Position numbers and translations under genes: made by a program | Shown: positions 25,501 through 32,752 of the stretch, one piece after another | How positions within the stretch are numbered: the stretch's first letter is position 1 | Layout of the letters: every line of letters begins with the position of its first letter | Assembly (NCBI GenBank): GCA_017524185.1 | Contig: JAFWUG010000122.1 | Location: 1 to 32,863, forward strand | DNA: 32,863 nucleotides | Direction: 5' to 3' | Origin: Bacteroidales bacterium | GTDB lineage: Bacteria > Bacteroidota > Bacteroidia > Bacteroidales > Tenuifilaceae | The notes under the pieces: generated by a model | What the model was told of the DNA's origin: nothing | The model's input: only the letters and a program-made list of their open reading frames with translations | The model's database searches: none

Positions 25501-25594
25501 CAAGAAAAAAAACAAAAGAAAGGCACGACCTAAAAACAGCAGGCCAAGTTAACCCTGCCATTATCTGAACCTGCCATTGCCTACTGATGCGCAT
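22556..25594 (-). CDS. Two-component sensor with periplasmic beta-propeller and LytS-type kinase
   Basis: A 1012-residue inner-membrane sensor. A signal/anchor segment lies at about 15-41, then a long periplasmic two-component-regulator propeller region (about 45-660) with Reg_prop repeats such as VFQDSRGFIWFATNNGVSRFDG-like units. Then a Y_Y_Y domain (about 680-760), one membrane helix (about 772-795) and a His_kinase (PF06580) domain with the phospho-His in QQMNPHFVFNTL. The C-terminal ATPase has the N-box PFVENSIWHG and G-box DDNGVG. This plan is like the hybrid sensors of polysaccharide loci, but here the regulator is a separate LytTR protein. A start at Met12 is also possible. The lipoprotein gene ends 6 bp upstream. 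Confidence 0.93.
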   Translation of the reverse strand: MRISRQWQVQIMAGLTWPAVFRSCLSFVFFLAVILHGGVYAQQAEGHVVSPQAVCHRYSAADGLPSNTVYHVFQDSRGFIWFATNNGVSRFDGEHFENFDIDNGLVDNVVFEIYEDYKGRIWFVPFSCQLCYYFNGRIEPYQHNEKIKTQVNTTQGPVKHGFSVDTLNNLQISVKHFGLVSISEEGALRVLSDGVYGRANVVADARSDPPLVSARAVLAENPKLLFINRLGEEYVYEGVDYVAWRGGYQMHSECLGDSVMYVTINSILFELRGESIRTYVHPSDIIGLYADSQGHLWVTSLDGGVRGYAANELTEKPRWEMFAESQVASVLQDIEGAYWFATLYNGVYYVPDLHTRQITTQQGLLSDYVSALHITPQALYVGYSDAFVDKIQRNGTLSHLQLPDGVRNRVTEFVADASSRGLFVLGGGPLVRIDDNLCWACTDEEINIRTMVNSRDGGYWMGGGRHLVHVNSVGMVDQLLTTMKSNIWCLAEDCWGNLWCSTNSGLMRYDGDATARMGMSSSLLAYRGYDMFFHPRDSMLWLASNGMGVLRYDTKRDVVKQISRDNGLRSNTVSRMVYTDYGVWLATAQGISLVQAEGYDQMRVVSFTRANGIPDNEITALAVLGDTLVAGTSSGLVMLSISQLMNPLPMPPIHITDVKVNGGSRHDVLHGVTKKLKYKENALSISYVVLSYRNQGNTTYRYRMLGVDTAWSYTDATSCMYAALSPGRYTFQVQGLDASGNQYPEIASLEFSIARPFWQTPWFIVLLAAAVSGIFYALYRIRLRIVSRHNELIYNANMYKHQSLRQQMNPHFVFNTLVSIQFYILNNEPLKSQQYLGKFAQLMRKTLDNSEHPVVSLGDELEHLELYLYLEAIRLEGKFTYSITCPDLDQLKKYLIPTMLMQPFVENSIWHGIMLKQPQEGWVHIDIAKQDGGIQIRIDDNGVGRKQAQEIRQRSDHTSRGYQITQQRIELLGSMYGRSFRIDIVDKEDDQHQPLGTLVVIDIPTDFISQKR

Positions 25595-25600
25595 TGCGGT

Positions 25601-26020
25601 TTAGTCCTTGATGTAGATTGCCCTGATGTCCAAATCGCTCAGATCTGGTCCCAAAAGCGAATATTCCCATTCGATGCGCGACTCGTCTGAGCGTGTTAGC
25701 TTTCCGCTTCCCGAAACGGTATAGATGGGATTATCGCAGCCCATGATGGTGAACTCGTTGTCGGTTAGCACCAAGTGCACGCAGAAATCGTCGCCCATGT
25801 TGAACATGTTGTAGAGCTTGTAGTATGAGGTGTCGGTAGGGCTTGGGGTAATCTCCACATAGTAGTCCCTTTGGTCGCCATTGGTGCGATACTCGTGCAC
25901 ACGCCAAGCACCGTCAATATCCTCAACATCTTCAAACACCTTACAGCCAAGCAATAGCGGTAGCATTAGCACCGCTATGCTCAGCATACGTTTCAGCGTC
26001 CCAGAGGATAACCCATTCAT
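25601..26020 (-). CDS. Predicted lipoprotein between hutU and the sensor kinase
   Basis: A 139-residue protein with lipobox LLGC ending at Cys26 (a start at Met12 would leave a tighter signal peptide). The mature part carries VEDIDGAWRVHEYRTNGD, which looks like a lipocalin-like or META-like small beta-sandwich, but no family can be named. Gaps are 10 bp to hutU and 6 bp to the kinase gene. This makes it a candidate accessory sensor or cargo of the same operon. Confidence 0.75.
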   Translation of the reverse strand: MNGLSSGTLKRMLSIAVLMLPLLLGCKVFEDVEDIDGAWRVHEYRTNGDQRDYYVEITPSPTDTSYYKLYNMFNMGDDFCVHLVLTDNEFTIMGCDNPIYTVSGSGKLTRSDESRIEWEYSLLGPDLSDLDIRAIYIKD

Positions 26021-26030
26021 AGGGGATAAA

Positions 26031-28046
26031 CTATTCGGTTATGGCCTTGTTTACGATGTCATCGTCGGCAAGGTTTGGCAGGGTAACCTTTAGGAGCGGT
26101 GTGCGCTCCATCTCGCGCCTGATTGCGGCCATGGCACCCTCGTTGCGCGCCCAGCTGCGTCGTGCAATGCCATTGTTTACGTCCCACAACAACATGTTGT
26201 GCAGGCGACGGCTGGCATCGGCCGTGCCATCGAGTACCATGCCAAAGCCGCCGTTAATTACCTCGCCCCAGCCCACGCCGCCGCCATTGTGGATGCTAAC
26301 CCAGGTGGCTCCACGGAACGAGTCGCCAATGACGTTGTGCACAGCCATGTCGGCAGTGAAGCGCGAGCCGTCGTAGATGTTGGAAGTTTCGCGGTAGGGC
26401 GAGTCGGTTCCCGACACGTCGTGATGGTCGCGACCAAGCACTATGGGTGCGCTGATGCGTCCCTGCGCAATGGCGCGATTGAACGCCTCGGCTATCTTGA
26501 TACGCCCCTCGGAGTCGGCATAGAGTATGCGGGCCTGCGAACCCACCACCAGGTTGTTACGTCCCGCCTCGCGTATCCAGTGGATGTTGTCGCGCAGCTG
26601 CCCCTGAATATCGGCGGGGGCTGTGCGGGCAATATCCTCCAGCACCTCAATGGCCAAAGCATCGGTGGCGGCCAAATCGGCAGGATCCGACGAGGTACAA
26701 ACCCAGCGGAAGGGACCAAAACCATAGTCGAAGAACATTGGTCCCATAATATCCTGAACGTATGATGGATAGATGAAGTCACCGTTGGGCTTAGAGATTT
26801 CGGCACCTGCACGGCTGCTCTCGAGCAGGAATGCATTGCCATAGTCGAAGAAGTACATACCTCGCGCAGCCATGGCGTTTATGGCCTTCACATGGCGGCG
26901 TAGACTCTCGTACACCTTTTCCTTAAACAATTCGGGCTGCTCGGCCATCATGCGATTGCTCTCGTCGAAGCTGAGGCCTGCGGGGTAGTATCCGCCCGCA
27001 AAGGGGTTGTGGAGCGATGTTTGGTCACTGCCCAAATCAACCTGAATGCCATCGCGGTCGAGGCGCTCCCATAGGTCAACAATGTTGCCCTGGTAGGCCA
27101 ACGACACGGCTTCCTTGCCAGCGACGGCCTTCTGTATGCGGGGAATAAGGGCATCGAGGTCGGTATAAACCTCATCCACCCAGCCCTGCGAGTGGCGGGT
27201 GTGTACGGCCTTGGGGTTGATTTCGGCTATTACGCCCACCACGCCAGCAATCACCGCAGCCTTGGGCTGAGCACCCGACATGCCACCCAATCCCGACGAC
27301 ACAAACACCTTACCGCGCAGGTCGGTTTCGCCCGGTTTCAGGCGTTTGCGGCCAGCGTTCATCACGGTGATGGTGGTGCCATGCACAATGCCCTGGGGAC
27401 CAATGTACATGAACGAACCGGCGGTCATCTGGCCATACTGCGATACGCCCAAAGCGTTGAAACGCTCCCAATGATCCTTGCTCGAATAGTTGGGAATTAC
27501 CATGCCGTTGGTAACCACCACACGCGGGGCTTCGCGATGCGATGGGAACAATCCCAGCGGATGTCCAGAATACAGCACAAGCGTCTGCTCGTCGGTCATG
27601 TTGGCCAAATATTGCATGGTGAGCAAATACTGCGCCCAGTTCTGGAACACCGCGCCATTACCACCGTAGGTGATCAGTTCGTGGGGATGCTGCGCTACAG
27701 CCTTGTCGAGGTTGTTGCTGAGCATGAGCATGATGGCCGCTGCCTGCACCGAGCGATGCGGAAAATCGGCAATGGTGCGTGCATGTATTTCGTAGTCAGG
27801 ACGATAGCGATACATGTAGATACGCCCAAATTGCTCCAACTCCTGAGCAAATTCGGGGGCAAGCGCTGCATGATGCTTGGGGTCGAAATAGCGCAACGCA
27901 TTGCGCAGAGCCAGACGTTTTTCGTCGGCGGTTAGTATCTGTTTACGCTTGGGGGCGTGATTCACGTTGGAATCCCAGGGCTTAGCGGCTGGAATGGCCT
28001 CAGGAATGCCCTGGAGTATCTGCTGCTGAAATTCTTCGCGAGTCAT
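26031..28046 (-). CDS. hutU: Urocanate hydratase (long form)
   Basis: A 671-residue cytoplasmic NAD-dependent enzyme of histidine breakdown (urocanate to imidazolonepropionate). Seen: YGGNGAVFQNWAQYLL, the NAD-binding SGLGGMSGAQPKA region (about 250-263), GSDQTSLHNPF and GPFRWVCTSSDPADL. It is about 110 residues longer than the Pseudomonas type, as is usual for Bacteroidota. The other hut genes (hutH, hutI, ftcD) are not adjacent. Instead it leads a run with a lipoprotein and a LytS/LytTR pair, spaced by 10 bp, so it is probably co-transcribed with them from the promoter near 28073. Confidence 0.95.
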   Translation of the reverse strand: MTREEFQQQILQGIPEAIPAAKPWDSNVNHAPKRKQILTADEKRLALRNALRYFDPKHHAALAPEFAQELEQFGRIYMYRYRPDYEIHARTIADFPHRSVQAAAIMLMLSNNLDKAVAQHPHELITYGGNGAVFQNWAQYLLTMQYLANMTDEQTLVLYSGHPLGLFPSHREAPRVVVTNGMVIPNYSSKDHWERFNALGVSQYGQMTAGSFMYIGPQGIVHGTTITVMNAGRKRLKPGETDLRGKVFVSSGLGGMSGAQPKAAVIAGVVGVIAEINPKAVHTRHSQGWVDEVYTDLDALIPRIQKAVAGKEAVSLAYQGNIVDLWERLDRDGIQVDLGSDQTSLHNPFAGGYYPAGLSFDESNRMMAEQPELFKEKVYESLRRHVKAINAMAARGMYFFDYGNAFLLESSRAGAEISKPNGDFIYPSYVQDIMGPMFFDYGFGPFRWVCTSSDPADLAATDALAIEVLEDIARTAPADIQGQLRDNIHWIREAGRNNLVVGSQARILYADSEGRIKIAEAFNRAIAQGRISAPIVLGRDHHDVSGTDSPYRETSNIYDGSRFTADMAVHNVIGDSFRGATWVSIHNGGGVGWGEVINGGFGMVLDGTADASRRLHNMLLWDVNNGIARRSWARNEGAMAAIRREMERTPLLKVTLPNLADDDIVNKAITE

Positions 28047-28072
28047 GCAATTGCAATTAAAAATTTAGGGTT

Positions 28073-28080
28073 CAAAGATA
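28073..28080 (-). promoter_or_regulatory. -7 element for the hutU run
   Basis: TATCTTTG on the minus strand, 26 bp before the hutU ATG. It is the first promoter-like element upstream of the seven-gene run. No clear TTG at -33. Confidence 0.55.
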
Positions 28081-28156
28081 ATAAAAATAATCCATTGCCC
28101 CGTTTTTCACCCCAACCATCAACCGCTTAGCACTTTATGTGTTGCGTATATTTTTG

Positions 28157-28164
28157 TACATTTG
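28157..28164 (+). promoter_or_regulatory. -7 element for folE
   Basis: TACATTTG followed by CC, 37 bp before the folE ATG chosen here. TTTA at 28134-28137 lies about 19 bp upstream, a weak -33 candidate. Confidence 0.5.
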
Positions 28165-28201
28165 CCGCCACAAAAAACAATCAACCACAACAGTTACACA
28201 C

Positions 28202-28837
28202 ATGGAGATTATCAACAACGGCATTGGCACCAACGAGGGCGGCTACACCAAGATTGAGCGCTGGGACGACGAGCGCACACAAAAGCTTGCCCATCACTAT
28301 TCCGAGATAATCAAATTGCTGGGCGAAGACGTACAGCGCGAGGGGCTGGAAAAGACCCCGCTGCGCGTGGCCAAGGCTATGCAATTCCTGATGCAGGGCT
28401 ACCACATGGACCCTCACGCCATCCTAAACTCGGCCAAATTCAAGGAAGACTACTCGCAAATGGTGATTGTTAAAGACATTGAGCTGTACTCCATGTGCGA
28501 GCACCACATGATTCCGTTCTACGGCAAAGCGCACGTGGCCTACATACCAAACGGCTACATCACGGGGCTGAGCAAAATAGCGCGTGTGGTTGAAGCTTTT
28601 GCTCGGCGCATGCAAGTGCAGGAGCGGCTCACCATGCAAATACGCGATTGCATACAAGAAAATCTTCAACCCGAAGGGGTGGCCGTGGTGATTGAGGCCG
28701 GGCACATGTGTATGCAGATGCGCGGCATACAGAAACAGAACTCAGTAACCACCACATCGGCTTTCACGGGCGTATTCCTCGACGACTCGCGCACCCGCCA
28801 GGAGTTTATGCACCTGATTGGAGTAAAACTACACTAA
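28202..28837 (+). CDS. folE: GTP cyclohydrolase I
   Basis: A 211-residue enzyme that turns GTP into dihydroneopterin triphosphate, the first step of folate/pterin synthesis. Zinc ligands and catalytic residues are visible: Cys99 and His102 in SMCEHH, His111 in GKAHVAYIP, Cys170 in [24 protein letters not shown] is the family signature. The frame is open back to 28139, but that part overlaps the -7 box, so the ATG at 28202 is chosen. It forms a separate plus-strand unit, convergent with the SpoIIE-type gene 14 bp away. Confidence 0.96.
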   Translation: MEIINNGIGTNEGGYTKIERWDDERTQKLAHHYSEIIKLLGEDVQREGLEKTPLRVAKAMQFLMQGYHMDPHAILNSAKFKEDYSQMVIVKDIELYSMCEHHMIPFYGKAHVAYIPNGYITGLSKIARVVEAFARRMQVQERLTMQIRDCIQENLQPEGVAVVIEAGHMCMQMRGIQKQNSVTTTSAFTGVFLDDSRTRQEFMHLIGVKLH

Positions 28838-28851
28838 ATCAGATATTTATA

Positions 28852-30885
28852 CTATATTCTTACACCCACCACAAGGATGTCGTCGATTTGCTCCTCGTGA
28901 GCGCCCATCCAGTCGGTAAGGGTTTCCTCCAAGCAGCGCAGCTGTTCGTTGGAGGGCAGTTCGGCAATCTGCCGAAGTAGTTCCCTGAACCTCCCCGATT
29001 GGAATTTACGACGGTGGGGATTGAACTGATCGGCATAGCCATCGGAGAACACATAAACCATGTCGCCTGGTTCAACGCTCACCACCTGCTTTGTGCGCAC
29101 CATGCTGCCGTGGCTGTAGAGTTTGCCCTTTACGCCAATTGGGAGTTTATCGGCCTTTAGCATCTGCACCTCACCCCGCCTAACAATAAGGGCGGGATTG
29201 AACGCCCCCGAAAATTCGAGCTGCATGGTGCTGTAGTCCACCGAGCAAAGGGCCAAATCCATACCATCGTGCACCATGTAGCCCTCGTGCTGGCGAAATG
29301 TTTCCATAACGCCATCGCTCAGGGTGTTGAGTATATCCACGGGGTCGTCCTGATGCAAATCGTTCACCGCATAGTTGAGCCAGTTGTAGCCTACCATGCT
29401 CACCATTGCCCCAGGCACGCCATGTCCCGTGCAATCTACAGCCGCAAACATACGCTTGTTACCAATCTGCTGAAACCAGTAGAAATCGCCGCTAACGATG
29501 TCCTTGGGCCGTAGCATGATGAACGTATCGGGAAATATGGCTGCAATGCGCTTGGGCGATGGAAGCATGGCTGACTGCAGCCGGCGGGCATACAGTATGC
29601 TGTCGGTTACATGCTTACGATTCACCTCCAGCACATCTCGCTGCTGCTCGAGCTCATCTTTCTGCCGCTCAATCTCGTCCTTCTGCGCCACAACCTCAGC
29701 GGTTCGCTCTCGCACCTTGCAGTCGAGTTCGGTGTAGAGTTCCTCCAGCTGCGCAATCATGGAATTGAACTGCACCGACAGCGTGGTTATCTCGTTGTTG
29801 CCCTCCACCTCGGCGCGTTCGCTCAAATTGCCAGCCGCAATAATATCGACATTGTTTACCAATTTCTTGATGGGATTGGTTATGGCATGAGCCTTGCGCA
29901 GCACCACCACGCAAATAATCAGCACCACCAACAGCAGCACGGCCAGATAACTCCCTAAGCGCACCAGCTGGTCGCCAATCTCATCGGTGCGGTCGCACAC
30001 AATACGCACCACCGACCCTTTATAAAGTTCCGATGCGCCCATCTCCATGAACAGATACTGGCGCGATAGGTATCGCCCCTGGGCATCGCGCTGGTCGATC
30101 TGCAACGTATCGCGACGCTCGAACCGCGCCTTGATGAGGCTGCACTCATCGGGGGCGAGCGGGGCTTGCTTGGTGAGCGAAAACGGGTCGTCGGCGTTCA
30201 TGAACAGTTCCGCCGACAGAATCGAGGGTTCGCGGCTACTCAGGTCGTTGAGCGTGTTCTTAATCAGGTCAATGATTGAATCGGCGGTGGCCGAACGCAC
30301 GCCAATCTCCAGTATATAACGATGATCGCGGGTAGCCTGGTAGGTATATTTCTTCATGCGCCGCGTAGCCGCCTCGATGGTAAACTTCTCGCTCACAAAC
30401 TTATCGCCACGCAACACGCTACGCAGCAGTTGCTCGTGTTCCTCGCCAAAGGCAAAAAAGTTCAACCCCATATCGGGCCTGAACGTGGTATTTACTACAA
30501 TTCCATCAGAATTAAGTATATAGAAATCAAATAACGACGAATCGAGACCCAAACTCGCCCGCAACTGATGCAAATCGGCCTGCTCAATGCTGCGCGTCGA
30601 CTTAAACACATAATCCACAATATACTCGCTCAACGCACCAACACGCGCGTTGATATTCTCGTCGAGCACCGAAAGCGTGATGTCCTGAAAACGCAAAACT
30701 TGCGTTATGGTATTAGAAACCAAACTATTACGCGTGTTGCTATGGCTCTTAAGCAACGCACGGGTAGCAAAGTAGTTTATGCCCCCCAGCAACAAAACGG
30801 CCAGCACTACAGGTATCAACACATTAACAATGAGTTGTTTAAACAATGTTGTGCGCTTGCTGCTATTTTGGGGTTCGGCCATCAC
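28852..30885 (-). CDS. Membrane-bound SpoIIE-type PP2C phosphatase with HAMP domain
   Basis: A 677-residue sensor phosphatase: membrane helix 1 at about 18-40, an extracytoplasmic sensing region (about 41-315) and membrane helix 2 (about 320-343, YLAVLLLVVLIICVVVL). HAMP (about 345-398) is next, then a heptad coiled coil rich in Glu and Gln (about 400-445) and a SpoIIE/PP2C domain (about 465-677). Metal-binding positions are seen in SGDFYW, AAVDCTGHGVPGA and the late VFSDGYAD. Such proteins dephosphorylate anti-sigma-antagonist or similar partners; no partner switch gene is adjacent, so the target is unknown. Translation may start at Met1 or Met2. Confidence 0.9.
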   Translation of the reverse strand: MMAEPQNSSKRTTLFKQLIVNVLIPVVLAVLLLGGINYFATRALLKSHSNTRNSLVSNTITQVLRFQDITLSVLDENINARVGALSEYIVDYVFKSTRSIEQADLHQLRASLGLDSSLFDFYILNSDGIVVNTTFRPDMGLNFFAFGEEHEQLLRSVLRGDKFVSEKFTIEAATRRMKKYTYQATRDHRYILEIGVRSATADSIIDLIKNTLNDLSSREPSILSAELFMNADDPFSLTKQAPLAPDECSLIKARFERRDTLQIDQRDAQGRYLSRQYLFMEMGASELYKGSVVRIVCDRTDEIGDQLVRLGSYLAVLLLVVLIICVVVLRKAHAITNPIKKLVNNVDIIAAGNLSERAEVEGNNEITTLSVQFNSMIAQLEELYTELDCKVRERTAEVVAQKDEIERQKDELEQQRDVLEVNRKHVTDSILYARRLQSAMLPSPKRIAAIFPDTFIMLRPKDIVSGDFYWFQQIGNKRMFAAVDCTGHGVPGAMVSMVGYNWLNYAVNDLHQDDPVDILNTLSDGVMETFRQHEGYMVHDGMDLALCSVDYSTMQLEFSGAFNPALIVRRGEVQMLKADKLPIGVKGKLYSHGSMVRTKQVVSVEPGDMVYVFSDGYADQFNPHRRKFQSGRFRELLRQIAELPSNEQLRCLEETLTDWMGAHEEQIDDILVVGVRI

Positions 30886-30908
30886 AAACGGGGCATATCG
30901 AATATCAA

Positions 30909-30916
30909 CAAAGATA
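30909..30916 (-). promoter_or_regulatory. -7 element for the SpoIIE-type gene
   Basis: TATCTTTG followed by TTG on the minus strand, 23 bp before the start codon. No -33 TTG at the right spacing. Confidence 0.5.
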
Positions 30917-30991
30917 ACTATTTTGACACATCACGCATCTTCTACGCACACAAAATATGATGCCAACGCACATCGAATGCCCATAAATTCG

Positions 30992-30999
30992 TATATTTG
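30992..30999 (+). promoter_or_regulatory. -7 element for the PspC gene
   Basis: TATATTTG on the plus strand, 27 bp before the ATG at 31027. The -33 box is not clear. Confidence 0.45.
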
Positions 31000-31026
31000 A
31001 AACCGCATTTCAAAAACCAATAAACC

Positions 31027-31260
31027 ATGAGCAACATCAATCGCAGCCCCTACCGCCGCCTACTCCGCTGCTCCGACGACCGCATCATAGGCGGAGTTTG
31101 TTCGGGTCTGGCCTACTACTTCCGCATCGATGCAATTATTATCCGCGTAATTTTCATAGTAGTGCTCCTCGGAATGGGAGCAGGCCTACTGGCCTATCTC
31201 ATCCTATGGATAGCCCTCCCCCAAGCTCCTGCTGCTGAAATTATGCGCAACCTGGAGTGA
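31027..31260 (+). CDS. PspC-domain small membrane protein
   Basis: A 77-residue protein made of one PspC domain: RRLLRCSDDRIIGGVCSGLAYYF, then a long hydrophobic helix pair (about 35-66) ending in LILWIALPQ. In proteobacteria PspC senses envelope stress; in Bacteroidota these stand-alone proteins are uncharacterised. Monocistronic, with its own -7 box, followed by a tRNA gene. Confidence 0.88.
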   Translation: MSNINRSPYRRLLRCSDDRIIGGVCSGLAYYFRIDAIIIRVIFIVVLLGMGAGLLAYLILWIALPQAPAAEIMRNLE

Positions 31261-31321
31261 TTTATAATACTGATTATCAGCATAATATAATCTACGACAT
31301 AAGAAATTCATCGCCATAGGC

Positions 31322-31352
31322 TTGCTTTTTCGACAGAAAAGTTATACCTTTG
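31322..31352 (+). promoter_or_regulatory. Promoter of tRNA-Gln
   Basis: TTG at 31322-31324, exactly 20 bp, then TACCTTTG at 31345-31352. A full-match Bacteroidota promoter; the transcript would start about 19 nt before the tRNA. Confidence 0.75.
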
Positions 31353-31377
31353 CGCCGTGAAAATTTAGGTTTGAGGC

Positions 31378-31448
31378 TGACCTATGGTGTAATGGTAGCA
31401 CAGCAGATTTTGGTTCTGTTAGTCTAGGTTCGAGTCCTGGTAGGTCAA
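31378..31448 (+). tRNA. tRNA-Gln (anticodon UUG)
   Basis: A 71-nt cloverleaf: acceptor stem TGACCTA (31378-31384) with TAGGTCA (31441-31447) and discriminator A. The D-arm is TGGTGTAATGGTAGCACA, the anticodon stem-loop CAGATTTTGGTTCTG with anticodon TTG, and the T-arm has GGTTCGAGTCC. CCA is not encoded. It has its own promoter and terminator, and a mobile-element stump follows it. Confidence 0.93.
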
Positions 31449-31456
31449 CAAGATTC

Positions 31457-31488
31457 ATCCCCGCTTTATAGGCGGGGATTTTTTTTTT
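31457..31488 (+). terminator. Rho-independent terminator of tRNA-Gln
   Basis: ATCCCCGC, a 7-nt loop, GCGGGGAT, followed by about 9 further T residues. A strong canonical terminator 9 nt after the tRNA. Confidence 0.9.
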
Positions 31489-31523
31489 GCATCCTACAAA
31501 AAACATAATAACCAAGGCTGGAT

Positions 31524-31664
31524 TCAATTTTCAAATGCAACTTTTGGGGTTAGACATTGAGTATGTTGGTTTGCAATGTTAGCGTAAAAAAATTCGATTG
31601 GCGTTTGAAAGCCGAGACATTTTTTCGGGCGATTATTCAAGACAGCCGCTTCGCCCCAGCCTTC
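31524..31664 (-). pseudogene. 3' fragment of an IS30-family transposase
   Basis: Read on the minus strand, 38 codons before a TGA stop at 31524-31526 give a C-terminus beginning LNNRPKKCLGFQTPIEFFY. This is the typical end of IS30-family integrase-like transposases. The frame opens only after a TGA at 31665-31667, so the front of the gene, including the DDE residues, is gone. No inverted repeat end could be paired. The likely history is insertion near the tRNA and later deletion. The rest of the gap 31489-31751 holds an inverted repeat near its right end and nothing else clear. Confidence 0.75.
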
Positions 31665-31709
31665 TCACAGCCGCCACGCAATTTACCATCTGCACTGAAC
31701 ACTGCATTG

Positions 31710-31753
31710 AAACCAATCGGGTTGATTGCATAAGCTCTCCCTGCGATTGGTTT
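31710..31753. repeat. Inverted repeat at the 3' end of the DUF2798 gene
   Basis: AAACCAATCG (31710-31719) and CGATTGGTTT (31744-31753), 24 nt apart. The right arm overlaps the stop codon of the DUF2798-type gene. It could form a terminator-like stem on the minus strand, though only TTTC follows, or mark an element edge. Confidence 0.45.
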
Positions 31754-32456
31754 AGTCCATAGAAGCAATCTCGCTTTCGCGAATGATTACGTCGGCAATG
31801 GCCTCCGCCTCATCTGATGGTTTGACCATCCTATTGGTATTCTGCTCGTTGCGCCGTGCGATGTTTTCGGCGAAAATCATGCGTATGACAAACCGTACAA
31901 ACGGCTGGACAAAAAACATTTGTGAGAAATAAGCGAACGGCAGGTTGTAGCATATCATGCGAAACCAACGGCACAAAAAGTCGATAACATCGAAGCCCTC
32001 ATAGTAAGGGTAGTAAAAGAAATCGGCCAATAGGCTCATTGACGGGCACATAAGACAAACGGTTGCCGTGATAATGGCCGCCTCAAAGATCATCGGGTGG
32101 TTGCGGCGCGGGTCGAACTTGCGGTTTGCCAATCGGAACGCCAATGGGCTGCCCATGCTCACCGCAAGCACAAAAGCGCAAGCCATTTCGATTACAATCA
32201 TCAGCCATACCGGCAAATATCTACCGAACATATAAACACCGCCCTGGCTGTTGAGGCCTTGCAAAACCGAGGTGGTGCCTGTCGCCCGCATGATAGCCTC
32301 GCCCTCGATAACATACAGATTATAAAACACAAACGCATGAACGGTTATAATAACCGTAATCAAAGCATAAACTAAATGCTGGACTTGATTTTGATGAGAT
32401 GGTGAATTTGTCTTCATCATTAAAACCATACAGTTAAACATGTGCCCAACTTGCAT
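31752..32456 (-). CDS. DUF2798-type integral membrane protein (two repeats)
   Basis: Up to 234 residues with four likely membrane helices in two similar halves. One half has LVYALITVIITVHAFVFYNLYV and WLMIVIEMACAFVLAVSMGSPLAFRL; the other has IFEAAIITATVCLMCPSMSLLA and ICYNLPFAYFSQMFFVQPFVR. The repeat pattern and the PFAYFSQ...QPFVR closing motif match DUF2798 proteins, which in this two-repeat form are best known to me from Clostridia. Function unknown. The start may be Met1, Met13 or Met14. Its place between an IS stump and a recombinogenic tRNA end, plus the kinship to Firmicutes proteins, suggests transfer. Confidence 0.78.
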   Translation of the reverse strand: MQVGHMFNCMVLMMKTNSPSHQNQVQHLVYALITVIITVHAFVFYNLYVIEGEAIMRATGTTSVLQGLNSQGGVYMFGRYLPVWLMIVIEMACAFVLAVSMGSPLAFRLANRKFDPRRNHPMIFEAAIITATVCLMCPSMSLLADFFYYPYYEGFDVIDFLCRWFRMICYNLPFAYFSQMFFVQPFVRFVIRMIFAENIARRNEQNTNRMVKPSDEAEAIADVIIRESEIASMD

Positions 32457-32513
32457 AGTTCTTACAGATTCACCCTATGTTCCAGCTACCGACACGCTCA
32501 CTGGAATCGGAAG

Positions 32514-32521
32514 CAAAGGTA
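32514..32521 (-). promoter_or_regulatory. -7 element for the DUF2798 gene
   Basis: TACCTTTG followed by CTTCC on the minus strand, giving a leader of about 50-90 nt depending on the start codon. No TTG at the proper -33 distance. Confidence 0.5.
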
Positions 32522-32559
32522 CTAAAAAATGGTGAAAGGTTGCCCACGCCAACATCACC

Positions 32560-32595
32560 AAAAAAAAGCGCACCCAAAGTGGGATGCGTTTTTTT
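32560..32595 (-). terminator. Bidirectional terminator hairpin
   Basis: Stem CGCA-CCCA (32569-32576) with TGGG-TGCG (32580-32588, one bulged A), loop AAG, flanked by A8 on one side and T7 on the other. It can act in both directions; on the minus strand it would end transcripts from the glutathione peroxidase gene. Confidence 0.75.
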
Positions 32596-32752
32596 CAAAC
32601 CAATTGTGCTGTAGCTACTTATCTTGATGCCGTAGTTGATACACGGAGCGTAGCAGATGATGAGCGCAACGAACGGCAAGCCAGCATTATGAGCCGCGAG
32701 CCGATGGAGGGACGGAAATCGACTTATTCGTCCTACCCCAACTAATCGTACA

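Noticed and set aside
32601..32750. Plus-strand open stretch before the glutathione peroxidase stop
   Set aside because: About 50 open codons ending in TAA but no start with promoter and no recognised family; treated as non-coding.
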